Assembly: GCF_019510245.1 (NCBI RefSeq) | Contig: NZ_JAEKKT010000140.1 | Coordinates: 62,001-126,000, forward strand | Reading direction: 5' to 3' | DNA length: 64,000 nt | DNA from: Streptomyces sp. | GTDB lineage: Bacteria; Actinomycetota; Actinomycetes; Streptomycetales; Streptomycetaceae | Part shown: piece by piece, positions 40,982 through 48,365 of the stretch | How the letters are laid out: each line of letters begins with the position of its first letter | Position numbering within the stretch: the first letter of the stretch is position 1 | Notes under the pieces: generated by a model | The model's input: the letters and a program-made list of their open reading frames with translations, nothing else | Database searches by the model: none | What the model was told of the DNA's origin: nothing | Translations under genes and position numbers: made by a program

Positions 40982-42589
40982 TCAGGCGACGCCGGCCCGC
41001 TCCTTCTCCTGCGGTTCGGCGGTCTCCTCGGGCCCGGCCTCACCCCGGAGTCCGGGCAGTACGGCGAGGACGATCATCGTCCCGGCGGCCATGATGATCC
41101 CGCCGATCAGGCTGGTCCGCGCGACGCCGTGGGCGAAGGCCTCGTGGACGGCGTCGAGCAGGGCCTGGGCCTGCTGCGGTCCGCCGGCGGCCGGGTTCTT
41201 CGCGACCTGCTCGGCCACCGCGATCCCGCCGCCGACCGAGTCCTTGGCGGTGTCCAGCGCGGCGGCCGGGAGGTGGCCGCCCACCAGCCCAGTCAGCCTG
41301 TCCCGGTAGGCGGTGCCGAGCAGCGAGCCCAGGATCGCGATGCCCAGGGACCCGCCGAGCTCCAGCGCGGTGTCGTTGGCGCCGCCGCCCACTCCCAGCT
41401 CCGACTCGGGGAAGGAGCCCATGATGGTGTCGGTCGCCGGAGAGACGCTGAGGCCGATCGCGAAGCCGAGCATCGTCATCGTCGGCAGGAAGTCGGTGTA
41501 GACGGAGCCCTTGTCGACCCGCGTGAGCAGGAAGACGGCGACGGTGCCGATCACCATCCCGGCCACCACCATCGGCTTCATGCCCAGCTTCGGCGTGAGC
41601 CGCCCGGTGATCGCGGCGCCGGCGAAGACCGCCCCGGCCAGCGGCAGCAGCCGTACGCCGGTCTCCAGCGCGCTGTAGCCGAGGACGAACTGGAGGAACT
41701 GGGTGGCGTAGTAGATCGCGCCGAACGTGCCGAAGAAGAAGAACAGCACCGCGAGCATCGACCCGGAGAACGGGCGCCGGCCGAACTTCCGCACGTTCAG
41801 CATGGGGTGCGGATGCCGCAGCTCCCAGCCCACGAACGCGACGAGCCCGACACCCGCGACGACCGCCGCGGTGACCGGGCCCTTCCCCCAGCCGAAGTGC
41901 GGGCCCTCGATGGTCGCGTAGACGAGGCTGCCCACCGACACGATCGACAGCAGCCCGCCGACGTAGTCGATCCGGCCGAGGTCCTCCGCCCTGGACGGCG
42001 GCACGAGCGCGAGGGCGGCGAAGACGGCGACGACGGCGATCGGAACGTTGATCAGGAACGTCGCACCCCAGGCGTGGTCCTCCAGCAGCCACCCGGCGAC
42101 CAGCGGCCCGACCGCGATGGCCAGCCCCAACGTCGCGGTCCACGCGGTGATGGCCCGGGCCCGTTCATGCCTCGGGAAGATCGCGACGAGCAGCGACAGC
42201 GTGGCCGGCATGACGACAGCCGCCCCCACGCCCATGATCGCGCGGGCGGTGATGACCAGATCGGTGTGGTGCACCTGACTGCCCATCACCGAACCGCCCG
42301 CGAAGACCAGCAGGCCCAGGATCAGGGCGCCGCGACGGCTGTACTTGTCCCCGATCGAGCCGAGCACGAGCATCAGCGCGGCGTAGGGGACGGTGTACCC
42401 GTCGATCACCCACTGCAGATCACTGCTGCTCAGCCCCAGGTCCGTGGTCATGTCCGGCGCCGCCACGATCAGTGACGTGTTCGCCATGACGACGATCAGC
42501 AGGCTCAGACACAGCACGATCAGGGCCCACCAGCGCCGTGGATACGGCTCGCTCATCTTCTCGACGGGGGTGTTGGCAAGAAACGGCAC
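40982..42589 (-). CDS. MFS transporter, DHA2 (EmrB/QacA) type
   Basis: A 535-residue, 14-TM exporter. Helix 1 WWALIVLCLSLLIVVMANTS; motif A GSIGDKYSRRGALILG; motif C region TAWTATLGLAIAVGPLVAGW. A hydrophilic segment of about 55 residues (DRLTGLVGGHLPAAALDTAK onward) lies before the last TM helix, typical of actinobacterial EmrB proteins. GTG at 42589 has GGGAG six bases upstream. Divergent from a TetR gene, its likely repressor. Confidence 0.93.
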   Translation of the reverse strand: MPFLANTPVEKMSEPYPRRWWALIVLCLSLLIVVMANTSLIVAAPDMTTDLGLSSSDLQWVIDGYTVPYAALMLVLGSIGDKYSRRGALILGLLVFAGGSVMGSQVHHTDLVITARAIMGVGAAVVMPATLSLLVAIFPRHERARAITAWTATLGLAIAVGPLVAGWLLEDHAWGATFLINVPIAVVAVFAALALVPPSRAEDLGRIDYVGGLLSIVSVGSLVYATIEGPHFGWGKGPVTAAVVAGVGLVAFVGWELRHPHPMLNVRKFGRRPFSGSMLAVLFFFFGTFGAIYYATQFLQFVLGYSALETGVRLLPLAGAVFAGAAITGRLTPKLGMKPMVVAGMVIGTVAVFLLTRVDKGSVYTDFLPTMTMLGFAIGLSVSPATDTIMGSFPESELGVGGGANDTALELGGSLGIAILGSLLGTAYRDRLTGLVGGHLPAAALDTAKDSVGGGIAVAEQVAKNPAAGGPQQAQALLDAVHEAFAHGVARTSLIGGIIMAAGTMIVLAVLPGLRGEAGPEETAEPQEKERAGVA

Positions 42590-42647
42590 GGAAGTCTCCC
42601 AGGGACGCGGGTTGCACGAGGGGCCGAGGGCCTCACTTAATTACCCA

Positions 42648-42692
42648 TCGATGTGCACGCTATTTTATTGCTCGCCGGTGTGCAACTATCGA
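42648..42692. promoter_or_regulatory. Imperfect inverted repeat between MFS and tetR
   Basis: TCGATGTGCAC (42648-42658) and GTGCAACTATCGA (42680-42692) are imperfect reverse complements within an AT-rich 139-bp divergent region (TATTTTATTG between them). Candidate TetR operator and promoter. Confidence 0.4.
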
Positions 42693-42728
42693 GAGCCCCG
42701 TCCATCCGCGTCCGAGGTACCCACCGAC

Positions 42729-43352
42729 GTGACCACCCCCACGCACCTCCGAACTCGCCCCTACACCGCTCCGCGCACCCGCGCCCGCATCCTGGAGGCG
42801 GCCCGGCTCGAACTCGGCCGCGACCCCGACTGCACCCTCGCCGACATCGCCGAGGCCGCGGGGGTGGCCCGACGGAGCGTCTACGTCCACTTCACGGGCC
42901 GGGCAGCACTCGTCGAAGGGCTCGCCGCGGACGCCGCCGAGGCGGTCCGGCTCGCGAGCGAGGCCAGCCGCACCCCGTCCCCCGACCCGGCGACCGCCCT
43001 GGCCTGCTTCGTCCTCACGCTGTGGCCGGCGGCCGACCGCTACCTCGTGCTCGTGAACCTCGCCCGCCAGGACCTGGGCGCCCACCGCGTCACCGAAGTC
43101 CTCACACCGGCCCGCACCGCGGTCGCCGGCATCCTCGCCCAGGGCCAGCGGCAGGGCGTCTTCCACACCACCGTCCCGCCCGGCCCGCTCAGCCGGGCCC
43201 TGGAGGCCTACCTGCTGTCCCTCCTGGAGACCTCCGACTCGACCCCCTGGACCAACGACGGCCCCACCGCCGCCACCACGACCCTCATCGCCGCGGGCGT
43301 CGACAACGCCCGTGCCACAGCCACGGTCCACCACCTGCACACCACGACGTGA
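42729..43352 (+). CDS. TetR family transcriptional regulator
   Basis: A 207-residue TetR protein with HTH at about 14-60 (TRARILEAARLELGRDPDCT, LADIAEAAGVARRSVYVHFT then GRAALVEGL). The C-terminal domain has Ala-rich helices and no recognisable ligand motif. GTG at 42729 chosen; GAGG lies 11 bases upstream, so the exact start is uncertain. It is divergent from the EmrB-type exporter and 31 bp upstream of the DUF2993 gene, possibly one transcript. Confidence 0.88.
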   Translation: MTTPTHLRTRPYTAPRTRARILEAARLELGRDPDCTLADIAEAAGVARRSVYVHFTGRAALVEGLAADAAEAVRLASEASRTPSPDPATALACFVLTLWPAADRYLVLVNLARQDLGAHRVTEVLTPARTAVAGILAQGQRQGVFHTTVPPGPLSRALEAYLLSLLETSDSTPWTNDGPTAATTTLIAAGVDNARATATVHHLHTTT

Positions 43353-43383
43353 ACCCGCCCCGCTCCCCACTGAAGGAACCCGC

Positions 43384-44214
43384 ATGCAGCAGCCCCACCG
43401 GTACGAGCCCTACGAGCCCTACCAGTCGCATGAGCCCTACGAGCCTTACGAGCCGCCCGCCGTACGCCGCGACAAGAACCGACGCCCGGCCGTCATCGCC
43501 GTCGCCGCCCTGCTTCCCCTCCTCCTGATCCCCGTCGCCGTCGACCGCTTCATGGCCGTACACGTGGAGTCACGCGCGGCCAAGGCCTTCCAGCAGGGCA
43601 TGCACACCCCGCTGCCGCCGGAGGTCCACGTGCACGGCTTCCCGGTCCTGACCCAGATAGCGGCCGGCCGCCTGCGGGACGTGGACGTCACCGCCCACGA
43701 CATCCCCGCCGACGACACGGCCGGCCTCCTGCCGGTCAGCGAACTCTCCCTGCACCTCAGGGGATTGACGAAGTCCGACGACGACCAGCAGGCCCGGGCC
43801 CGCTCGGCCCAGGCGACCGCCCTCCTCACCTACCCGGACATCTCCCACACCCTCGGCCTGGAGATCTCCCAGGGCAGCCGCCCCGACCAACTCAGGGCGA
43901 CCGCCACCCTCCTTCTCGGCAACACCGTCACCGCGACGACCACCCTCTCCGCAGCTCCCGGCAACCGCATCACCTTCAAGAACTTCAAGGTCACGGCCGG
44001 CCTCGTGTCCGGGCCGGCGCAAACCATCCTCGACAAGGCCTTCGAGCAGCCCATCCAGCTCCAGAACATCCCCGACGGCCTGCACCTGCGCTCGGCCACG
44101 GCCACGGAGACCGGCCTCACGGCCCACTTCTCGGGCACATCGGTCACGTTCCACGCCGCCGACACCACGCAGAACACACCAACCTCAGACGACTCACCCC
44201 GCCTGCCCACATGA
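43384..44214 (+). CDS. DUF2993 (LmeA-like phospholipid-binding) protein
   Basis: A 276-residue protein. The N-terminus has EPYEPYQSHEPYEPYEPP, a Glu-Pro-Tyr repeat at about 8-25, then a single TM anchor (AVIAVAALLPLLLIPVAVDR, 36-55). The rest is the DUF2993 beta-rich fold (EVHVHGFPVLTQIAAGRLRD, DVTAHDIPADDTAG, GNRITFKNFKVTAG), related to LmeA, a periplasmic phospholipid-binding protein of mycobacteria. ATG at 43384 has GAAGGAA upstream. Last gene with clear core-genome character before the accessory block. Confidence 0.85.
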   Translation: MQQPHRYEPYEPYQSHEPYEPYEPPAVRRDKNRRPAVIAVAALLPLLLIPVAVDRFMAVHVESRAAKAFQQGMHTPLPPEVHVHGFPVLTQIAAGRLRDVDVTAHDIPADDTAGLLPVSELSLHLRGLTKSDDDQQARARSAQATALLTYPDISHTLGLEISQGSRPDQLRATATLLLGNTVTATTTLSAAPGNRITFKNFKVTAGLVSGPAQTILDKAFEQPIQLQNIPDGLHLRSATATETGLTAHFSGTSVTFHAADTTQNTPTSDDSPRLPT

Positions 44215-44598
44215 GCCGAGCACCCAGCGTGCCCAGCCCGACCACGCCTCGGGCCCCCACCTCGCCCCACCGCCGTTCGCTGATCCGCTACGCTGTCAGG
44301 GACCGCCACCGATGGCGGCCACACCCCGCCTTCGTGGGGCTTGTAGAGAACTCCGCCGCCGCAGGTCAGCGGGTGGCCAGGAGATCGCTCCGGAACGCAT
44401 ACCCGTCGATTCGGGAACGCTCAGCGGATCGCTGCAGGTCAGGGCCTGTCCTCGGTTGCGTCGGCCAGCGTTGCAGCATCAACAGCCAGACGCCGTCGTA
44501 GCCAACGTCCCGCTTCAATGAATGGCCCATTCTTCTCGGCTTCATTCCTTTCCGGCTCAGCGTGGGCGTGTGTACCTGTTCTGACTGATGATCAAGAC
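44215..44598. other. Gap at the core/accessory boundary
   Basis: 384 bp without a supported gene. A short hairpin CCGCCA-CCGA-TGGCGG lies at 44303-44318. On the reverse strand about 44369-44520 reads as a protein-like fragment (DVGYDGVWLLMLQRWPTQPR, then RSAERSRIDGYAFRSDLLAT), which looks like the remnant of a gene of unknown type. GC drops towards the next gene. Confidence 0.45.
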
Positions 44599-45063
44599 AT
44601 GAGGACCGCATTCCGAAATAAGTCGCGACACACAGCCTTGGCCGTGATCGACCTCGAAGATCGTGTACTGCTATGCAGGGTTCATGGCGAGTCCTCTTGT
44701 CGACCGGTCACTTCTCGGGTAATCCGCATCTTGCCGTCACAACTCTCCGTCATTCACGTTCTGGACTCACTCTTCTCGCACTGGTTCCTTGCGCGCACTC
44801 CAGTTGTCGGAAGCTACAGTCCGCTACCCGACCGGGACAGTCCGAACGAATCGACGCGCATCTTTGTGGTCCGTCACGGAAAAATGAGATCGATCAGCCT
44901 TCGCGCCCGCGCCCGAACCAACACGGACACCGATTACGTCTGGCATCCGTTGTCGAATGTCGAGGACGAGGAATTCGATGTGTACCCACGCGAGCTCGGC
45001 CCATTTCTCCGTGGATATATCGAGGGATGGATTCCTGACGGCGTCATCACTCTCGTCGAATGA
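44599..45063 (+). CDS. Hypothetical protein, possible degenerate NUDIX-fold protein
   Basis: A 154-residue product from ATG 44599. The start HTALAVIDLEDRVLLCRVH and the end TDYVWHPLSNVEDEEFDVYP, RELGPFLRGYIEGWIPDG resemble the flanking strands and C-terminal helix of NUDIX hydrolases, but the diagnostic Nudix box (GX5EX7REUXEEXGU) is absent; the middle reads RVIRILPSQLSVIHVLDSLF. Codon use is markedly less GC-biased than in the core genes, a sign of recent acquisition. An in-frame ATG at 44518 would add 27 residues. The NUDIX link is a weak inference. Confidence 0.5.
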   Translation: MRTAFRNKSRHTALAVIDLEDRVLLCRVHGESSCRPVTSRVIRILPSQLSVIHVLDSLFSHWFLARTPVVGSYSPLPDRDSPNESTRIFVVRHGKMRSISLRARARTNTDTDYVWHPLSNVEDEEFDVYPRELGPFLRGYIEGWIPDGVITLVE

Positions 45064-45093
45064 CCGCTCAGTTCCAACCAAGGAGCGTGCCCT

Positions 45094-45558
45094 GTGACAA
45101 GTGCTCAGCACCGGCGCCAGCCTCCGAGTCGTGGCCCGTTGAGGCTGGAGATCCGAACGCTTCTGGCGGCCGCCGGACTGCCCGAAGCAGACAACGACGA
45201 CCGCTACCGCGCCCACGGTGTCCTGGTGACCGATCGCGGTGAGTCAGTCGGCGTGGAGTGGTTCGTCTCTCGCAGTCTGCGCCGCGCCGCGGCCGACGAG
45301 CAGCTGCGAGGCTGGCCCATGGGTGCTGCGGACCGTGCACAGGAAGCCGCTCGACGCCATCTGCACGCGGCCGTGTTCGGCATCCTGACGGAAGTGGGTT
45401 ATCTGGTGGAGGCTGATCCCCCTGACACTCCGGGTGCTCTGTCCGTTCGAGCCGGCAGGGTTGCCACACCCGTGACGTTGGCTGCGGATATCCGGCGGAT
45501 CCTTACGGAACTCCATGGGGTCGCTGACGGCTCTGATGACTCCGACCCGTCCCCGTGA
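45094..45558 (+). CDS. Hypothetical protein, 154 residues
   Basis: GTG at 45094 follows AAGGAG at a good distance. The protein is predicted soluble and mostly helical, with LRLEIRTLLAAAGLPEADND, a strand VLVTDRGESVGVEWFVSRS, AAARRHLHAAVFGILTEVGY and an acidic C-terminus VADGSDDSDPSP. No family recognised. It is 30 bp downstream of the NUDIX-like gene and probably co-transcribed; it converges with the P-loop-like gene. Confidence 0.6.
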   Translation: MTSAQHRRQPPSRGPLRLEIRTLLAAAGLPEADNDDRYRAHGVLVTDRGESVGVEWFVSRSLRRAAADEQLRGWPMGAADRAQEAARRHLHAAVFGILTEVGYLVEADPPDTPGALSVRAGRVATPVTLAADIRRILTELHGVADGSDDSDPSP

Positions 45559-45591
45559 GACAGAACCCGCACGGTGGTCTCGTCGCCTTCC

Positions 45592-46347
45592 TCAATCACG
45601 ACCCTGGTAACCGGCGATGATCCGGGCGAGCCGTGCGGCGTCCTCCGGCGACGTCGTATTGCCGATCAGATTCTTCAGCTCGTCGAGCCAGTTCTCACGA
45701 TCGGCTGCCATGTGACGGACATGCGCCCTGGCGACCTTGTCCGCCCGCGGTCCCACGCACTCGACGGCGGGTACCGATACCAGGCCTCCGGGCTTCCAGG
45801 TCTCCGGCGTGACCAGCACGACCAGATACGCGTCCTTGCCCGCGGCCTCCCGCTGGTAGTCACCCAGGCCCTGGTAAAAGTCCTTCGGCAGACTCCTGTA
45901 GGCGGACAGGTCAAGGATGAAGCCGTGCCCCGAGGTGCTGGGAACCTGGGCTGTGCGGGGCCGGTCCCAGTCTGGGATCAGGCTGTGGATGGCCTTACCC
46001 GCCACTCCCACGTCTCGCAGTACGCGGAGCGCTGTGGTGTAGCGTCCCGTCCCCGAACGGCCGACCAGGATCACGATGTTGCCCTGGCCCACCGGGCGCC
46101 TGAGCGCGTTGACGGCACGCTGGACCGGCTGTGCCACCCCGGCGTCGCTGGTGTCATGGACGTAAGCCTCTTCGACGAAGCTGATCTCGTCCTCGCTGAC
46201 GCCGACAGCGCTCAGGTACTCCCAGCCGCGCACATAGGTGTGATGGTGTTCCTCGTAGTCCCCGGCCACCTGTGTGACGACGGCGTGGTCGGATGCCTCT
46301 GCCTCCATCTGTGGCCGCTCAGGAGCGGCCCCGTCCCCGGCTGTCAT
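45592..46347 (-). CDS. P-loop-like protein with degenerate Walker A, conflict/signalling type
   Basis: A 251-residue protein. Residues 20-35 hold the motif VVTQVAGDYEEHHH, similar to Q-x-x-G-(D/N)-type leaders seen in streptomycete signalling ATPases. A nucleotide-binding-like strand-loop VILVGRSGTGRYTTALRVL (92-110) has the Walker A glycines but Arg102/Tyr103 in place of the usual Lys-Ser/Thr. Later segments DAYLVVLVTPETWKPGGLVS could hold a Walker B-like strand. ATG at 46347 overlaps the stop of the upstream gene in ATGA. Function unknown; ATP hydrolysis is doubtful. Confidence 0.55.
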   Translation of the reverse strand: MTAGDGAAPERPQMEAEASDHAVVTQVAGDYEEHHHTYVRGWEYLSAVGVSEDEISFVEEAYVHDTSDAGVAQPVQRAVNALRRPVGQGNIVILVGRSGTGRYTTALRVLRDVGVAGKAIHSLIPDWDRPRTAQVPSTSGHGFILDLSAYRSLPKDFYQGLGDYQREAAGKDAYLVVLVTPETWKPGGLVSVPAVECVGPRADKVARAHVRHMAADRENWLDELKNLIGNTTSPEDAARLARIIAGYQGRD

Positions 46348-46781
46348 GAGCGCTCCGGGCGGATGATGGTCTGGTTGCCGCCGACCTGAGTGATGCGGGA
46401 CCGTCCGCTCCCCTTGGTGTTCTGCTTGATGACCGCCGCCGACCGGGCAGCCTCCGGATTCTCCGCCCGCCACCGGGCCACCCACTCCAGCAATTCTCGG
46501 CCCGCGCCTTGGTCCATGTCCGCGATGTCCTGCAGCCGGACGGCCCACGCCGCGGCCAGCTCGCGCGCCAGTTGCTCCTCGCCATCGGCTCCCGCGGCCG
46601 ATAACACTCCCTGGTCCCGGTCCAGGCGGGTGTGCTGATGCGCCTCGGCCTCGGACCTCCCTCTTCCGAGCCACCGTCCGAACCATGTGCGGACACCACG
46701 CCACGAGTCGGTCGTCATTGCTGTGACCAGCGCCAACGCACCGGCCGTCCCCACAGTCGCCAGTTCCCCGGACACGTCCAA
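46344..46781 (-). CDS. Hypothetical partner protein with N-terminal hydrophobic segment
   Basis: About 145 residues from TTG 46781, which has GGAGGGG seven bases upstream; GTG 46883 would add 34 residues. The N-terminus ELATVGTAGALALVTAMTTD is hydrophobic and followed by SWRGVRTWFGRWLGRGRSEA, a pattern common in small streptomycete proteins beside NTPases. The C-terminus ends RITQVGGNQTIIRPERS, echoing the QVAGD motif of the next gene. The two genes overlap by 4 bp (ATGA) and must work together. No known family. Confidence 0.5.
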   Translation of the reverse strand: MDVSGELATVGTAGALALVTAMTTDSWRGVRTWFGRWLGRGRSEAEAHQHTRLDRDQGVLSAAGADGEEQLARELAAAWAVRLQDIADMDQGAGRELLEWVARWRAENPEAARSAAVIKQNTKGSGRSRITQVGGNQTIIRPERS

Positions 46782-47003
46782 GACCGCCCCTCCCCGTCCG
46801 GGGCACCGACGGAACTCGCTGATCAGCGCGTACGCGAGGCTGGCCGGAGGTCGTTTCCCGCGCTCACGGAGATCGTTTCCCACTGCCCTGGTAACCCCGG
46901 TATCTGTTCATGACTCGGCCGCTGTCGCACTCCGAGCGCGGAACGAACTGTGGGAGACACGATGTCGCGTGGGCGCCGGCACGGATTCACATGCCGACGC
47001 CCC

Positions 47004-47849
47004 TCATAGGCTGCATCTCCCGGCGGCGAGTGCCGTGATCGCGCACTCGGCGGCGTGCCGTGCCGCGAGCGCGGAAGGGAAGGGCCCGCAACCGTGGGAG
47101 GCACGGCCGGCCGGTCCGTCCGTGATACGCCACTGCCAGGCGGTGCGTGTGGCAGGGGGCGAGGGGTGGTGCCAGACGGGCTGTGCGGAGGAGGGGGGAG
47201 TCTCCGCATTCTGGACCAGTACGTCGTGGACCACTCCGCCGATCACCGTTGAGGCGCGCCTTACGTCGTCGTCGGTGCTCCAGGCCAGGGGTGTCGGGGA
47301 GGACTCCGACACTTCCAGGAGGACGTCGGCGAGGTCGGCCAGAATCCGATACAGCGCGGCACGAACCGCGTCGCTGTGGTGACGGCCCCACCGGCATGGG
47401 GTCCGTTCGGCGATTTCGCCCACGATGGCCTGCGCGGCGATCTCGTCCAGAGAGTCCGGCTGTTCGAGGCGTTCCCGCGTCAGAGTTGCGGCGGCGCCCC
47501 ACGCGAGGTCGTCGGGGGTCATGGCGCTGCCGTGGGCCAGCGTCCACAGGTCGGCGGGTCCCAGGTCGTCGACCGTGTGCTGGATACAGCGGGCGGCCGC
47601 GTCCGACGGGGGCGGGACGTCGGCGTTCAGGAGGCCGGCGCGCACCTCGGTGGCCGCGCTCACGTCGCCCGGTTGCAGCGCGCCCAGCGGCAGTGAGGCC
47701 GCTGCGTGGAGCACGTGCTCGTAGACGCGCCGTACCGGATGAGAACCGGAGGGCGGTGAGGGGCGCCCCGACAGGGAGCACAAGGCGTCCAGCAGGTCCA
47801 CCGGTACAACCCTCAGGTTGACGCACGCCCTCGACAGGCGATCATCCAT
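47004..47849 (-). CDS. Hypothetical protein, 281 residues
   Basis: ATG at 47849 has AGGGGG about five bases upstream. The protein is predicted largely helical and soluble: CVNLRVVPVDLLDALCSLSG, HPVRRVYEHVLHAAASLPLG, AARCIQHTVDDLGPADLWTL, EIAAQAIVGEIAERTPCRWG, with a C-terminal segment WQWRITDGPAGRASHGCGPF. No family recognised. Codon bias supports coding. It is separated from the small partner gene by about 120-220 bp and from the RidA gene by a strong terminator. Confidence 0.6.
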   Translation of the reverse strand: MDDRLSRACVNLRVVPVDLLDALCSLSGRPSPPSGSHPVRRVYEHVLHAAASLPLGALQPGDVSAATEVRAGLLNADVPPPSDAAARCIQHTVDDLGPADLWTLAHGSAMTPDDLAWGAAATLTRERLEQPDSLDEIAAQAIVGEIAERTPCRWGRHHSDAVRAALYRILADLADVLLEVSESSPTPLAWSTDDDVRRASTVIGGVVHDVLVQNAETPPSSAQPVWHHPSPPATRTAWQWRITDGPAGRASHGCGPFPSALAARHAAECAITALAAGRCSL

Positions 47850-47877
47850 CGTGCCCCCTTTTCTCTCTCAGGGAGGG

Positions 47878-47920
47878 AGGCCGGTCTGGCGCGATCCCGG
47901 GGACCGTGCCAGACCGGCCT
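47878..47920 (-). terminator. Terminator after the RidA-esterase-MBL operon
   Basis: AGGCCGGTCTGGC (47878-47890) pairs perfectly with GCCAGACCGGCCT (47908-47920), 16 bp past the RidA stop on the reverse strand. Confidence 0.8.
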
Positions 47921-47935
47921 TGCTCTGCAGCCGAG

Positions 47936-48319
47936 TCAGTCGTCCAGGACTGCCAGGGCGTCGATCTCCACGAGCAGTCCGGGAGGAAGCTGCATGTAGA
48001 CGGTGGTGCGGGCGGGGAAGGGTTCGCCGACGGCCGCCGCATACGCCTCGTTCAGCTCGGGCAGGTGGGCGGGGTCGGTGAGGTAGACGCGGAGCATCAC
48101 GACGTCCTCCAGGCCGGCGCCGGCCGCCTTGAGTACGGCGGTGACGTTGCGCAGGGTCTGCGTGGTCTGCTCGGCGACCGTGGTGCCGACGACCTCGCCG
48201 GTGGCCGGGTCGAACGGGAGCTGCCCGGAGACCTGCAGGATCGGGCCCTTGCGGACGCCCTGGGACAGTGGGGCTGCCAGAGTGGGTGCGTTCTCGGTGG
48301 TGATGACGGTTCTTGTCAT
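47936..48319 (-). CDS. RidA family protein
   Basis: A 127-residue RidA/YjgF-type protein, a family that hydrolyses reactive enamines/imines. Features: APTLAAPLSQGVRKGPILQV, SGQLPFDPATGEVVG, TTQTLRNVTAVLKAAGAGLE, and LNEAYAAAVGEPFPARTTVY with the conserved Arg of the active site (PARTT). ATG at 48319. Third gene of the reverse-strand set MBL hydrolase-carboxylesterase-RidA, so it may process an imine or enamine arising from the esterase/lactonase products, or act on a small-molecule catabolite (inference). Confidence 0.9.
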   Translation of the reverse strand: MTRTVITTENAPTLAAPLSQGVRKGPILQVSGQLPFDPATGEVVGTTVAEQTTQTLRNVTAVLKAAGAGLEDVVMLRVYLTDPAHLPELNEAYAAAVGEPFPARTTVYMQLPPGLLVEIDALAVLDD

Positions 48320-48365
48320 GGTGTGTCCTTGACGGAAGGGCGCACAGAGCGGTCTGTGCGAGGGG

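Noticed and set aside
44673..45038. Alternative frame (121 codons) overlapping the NUDIX-like gene
   Set aside because: It lacks a ribosome site and protein-like pattern; the 44599 frame has the family-like ends.
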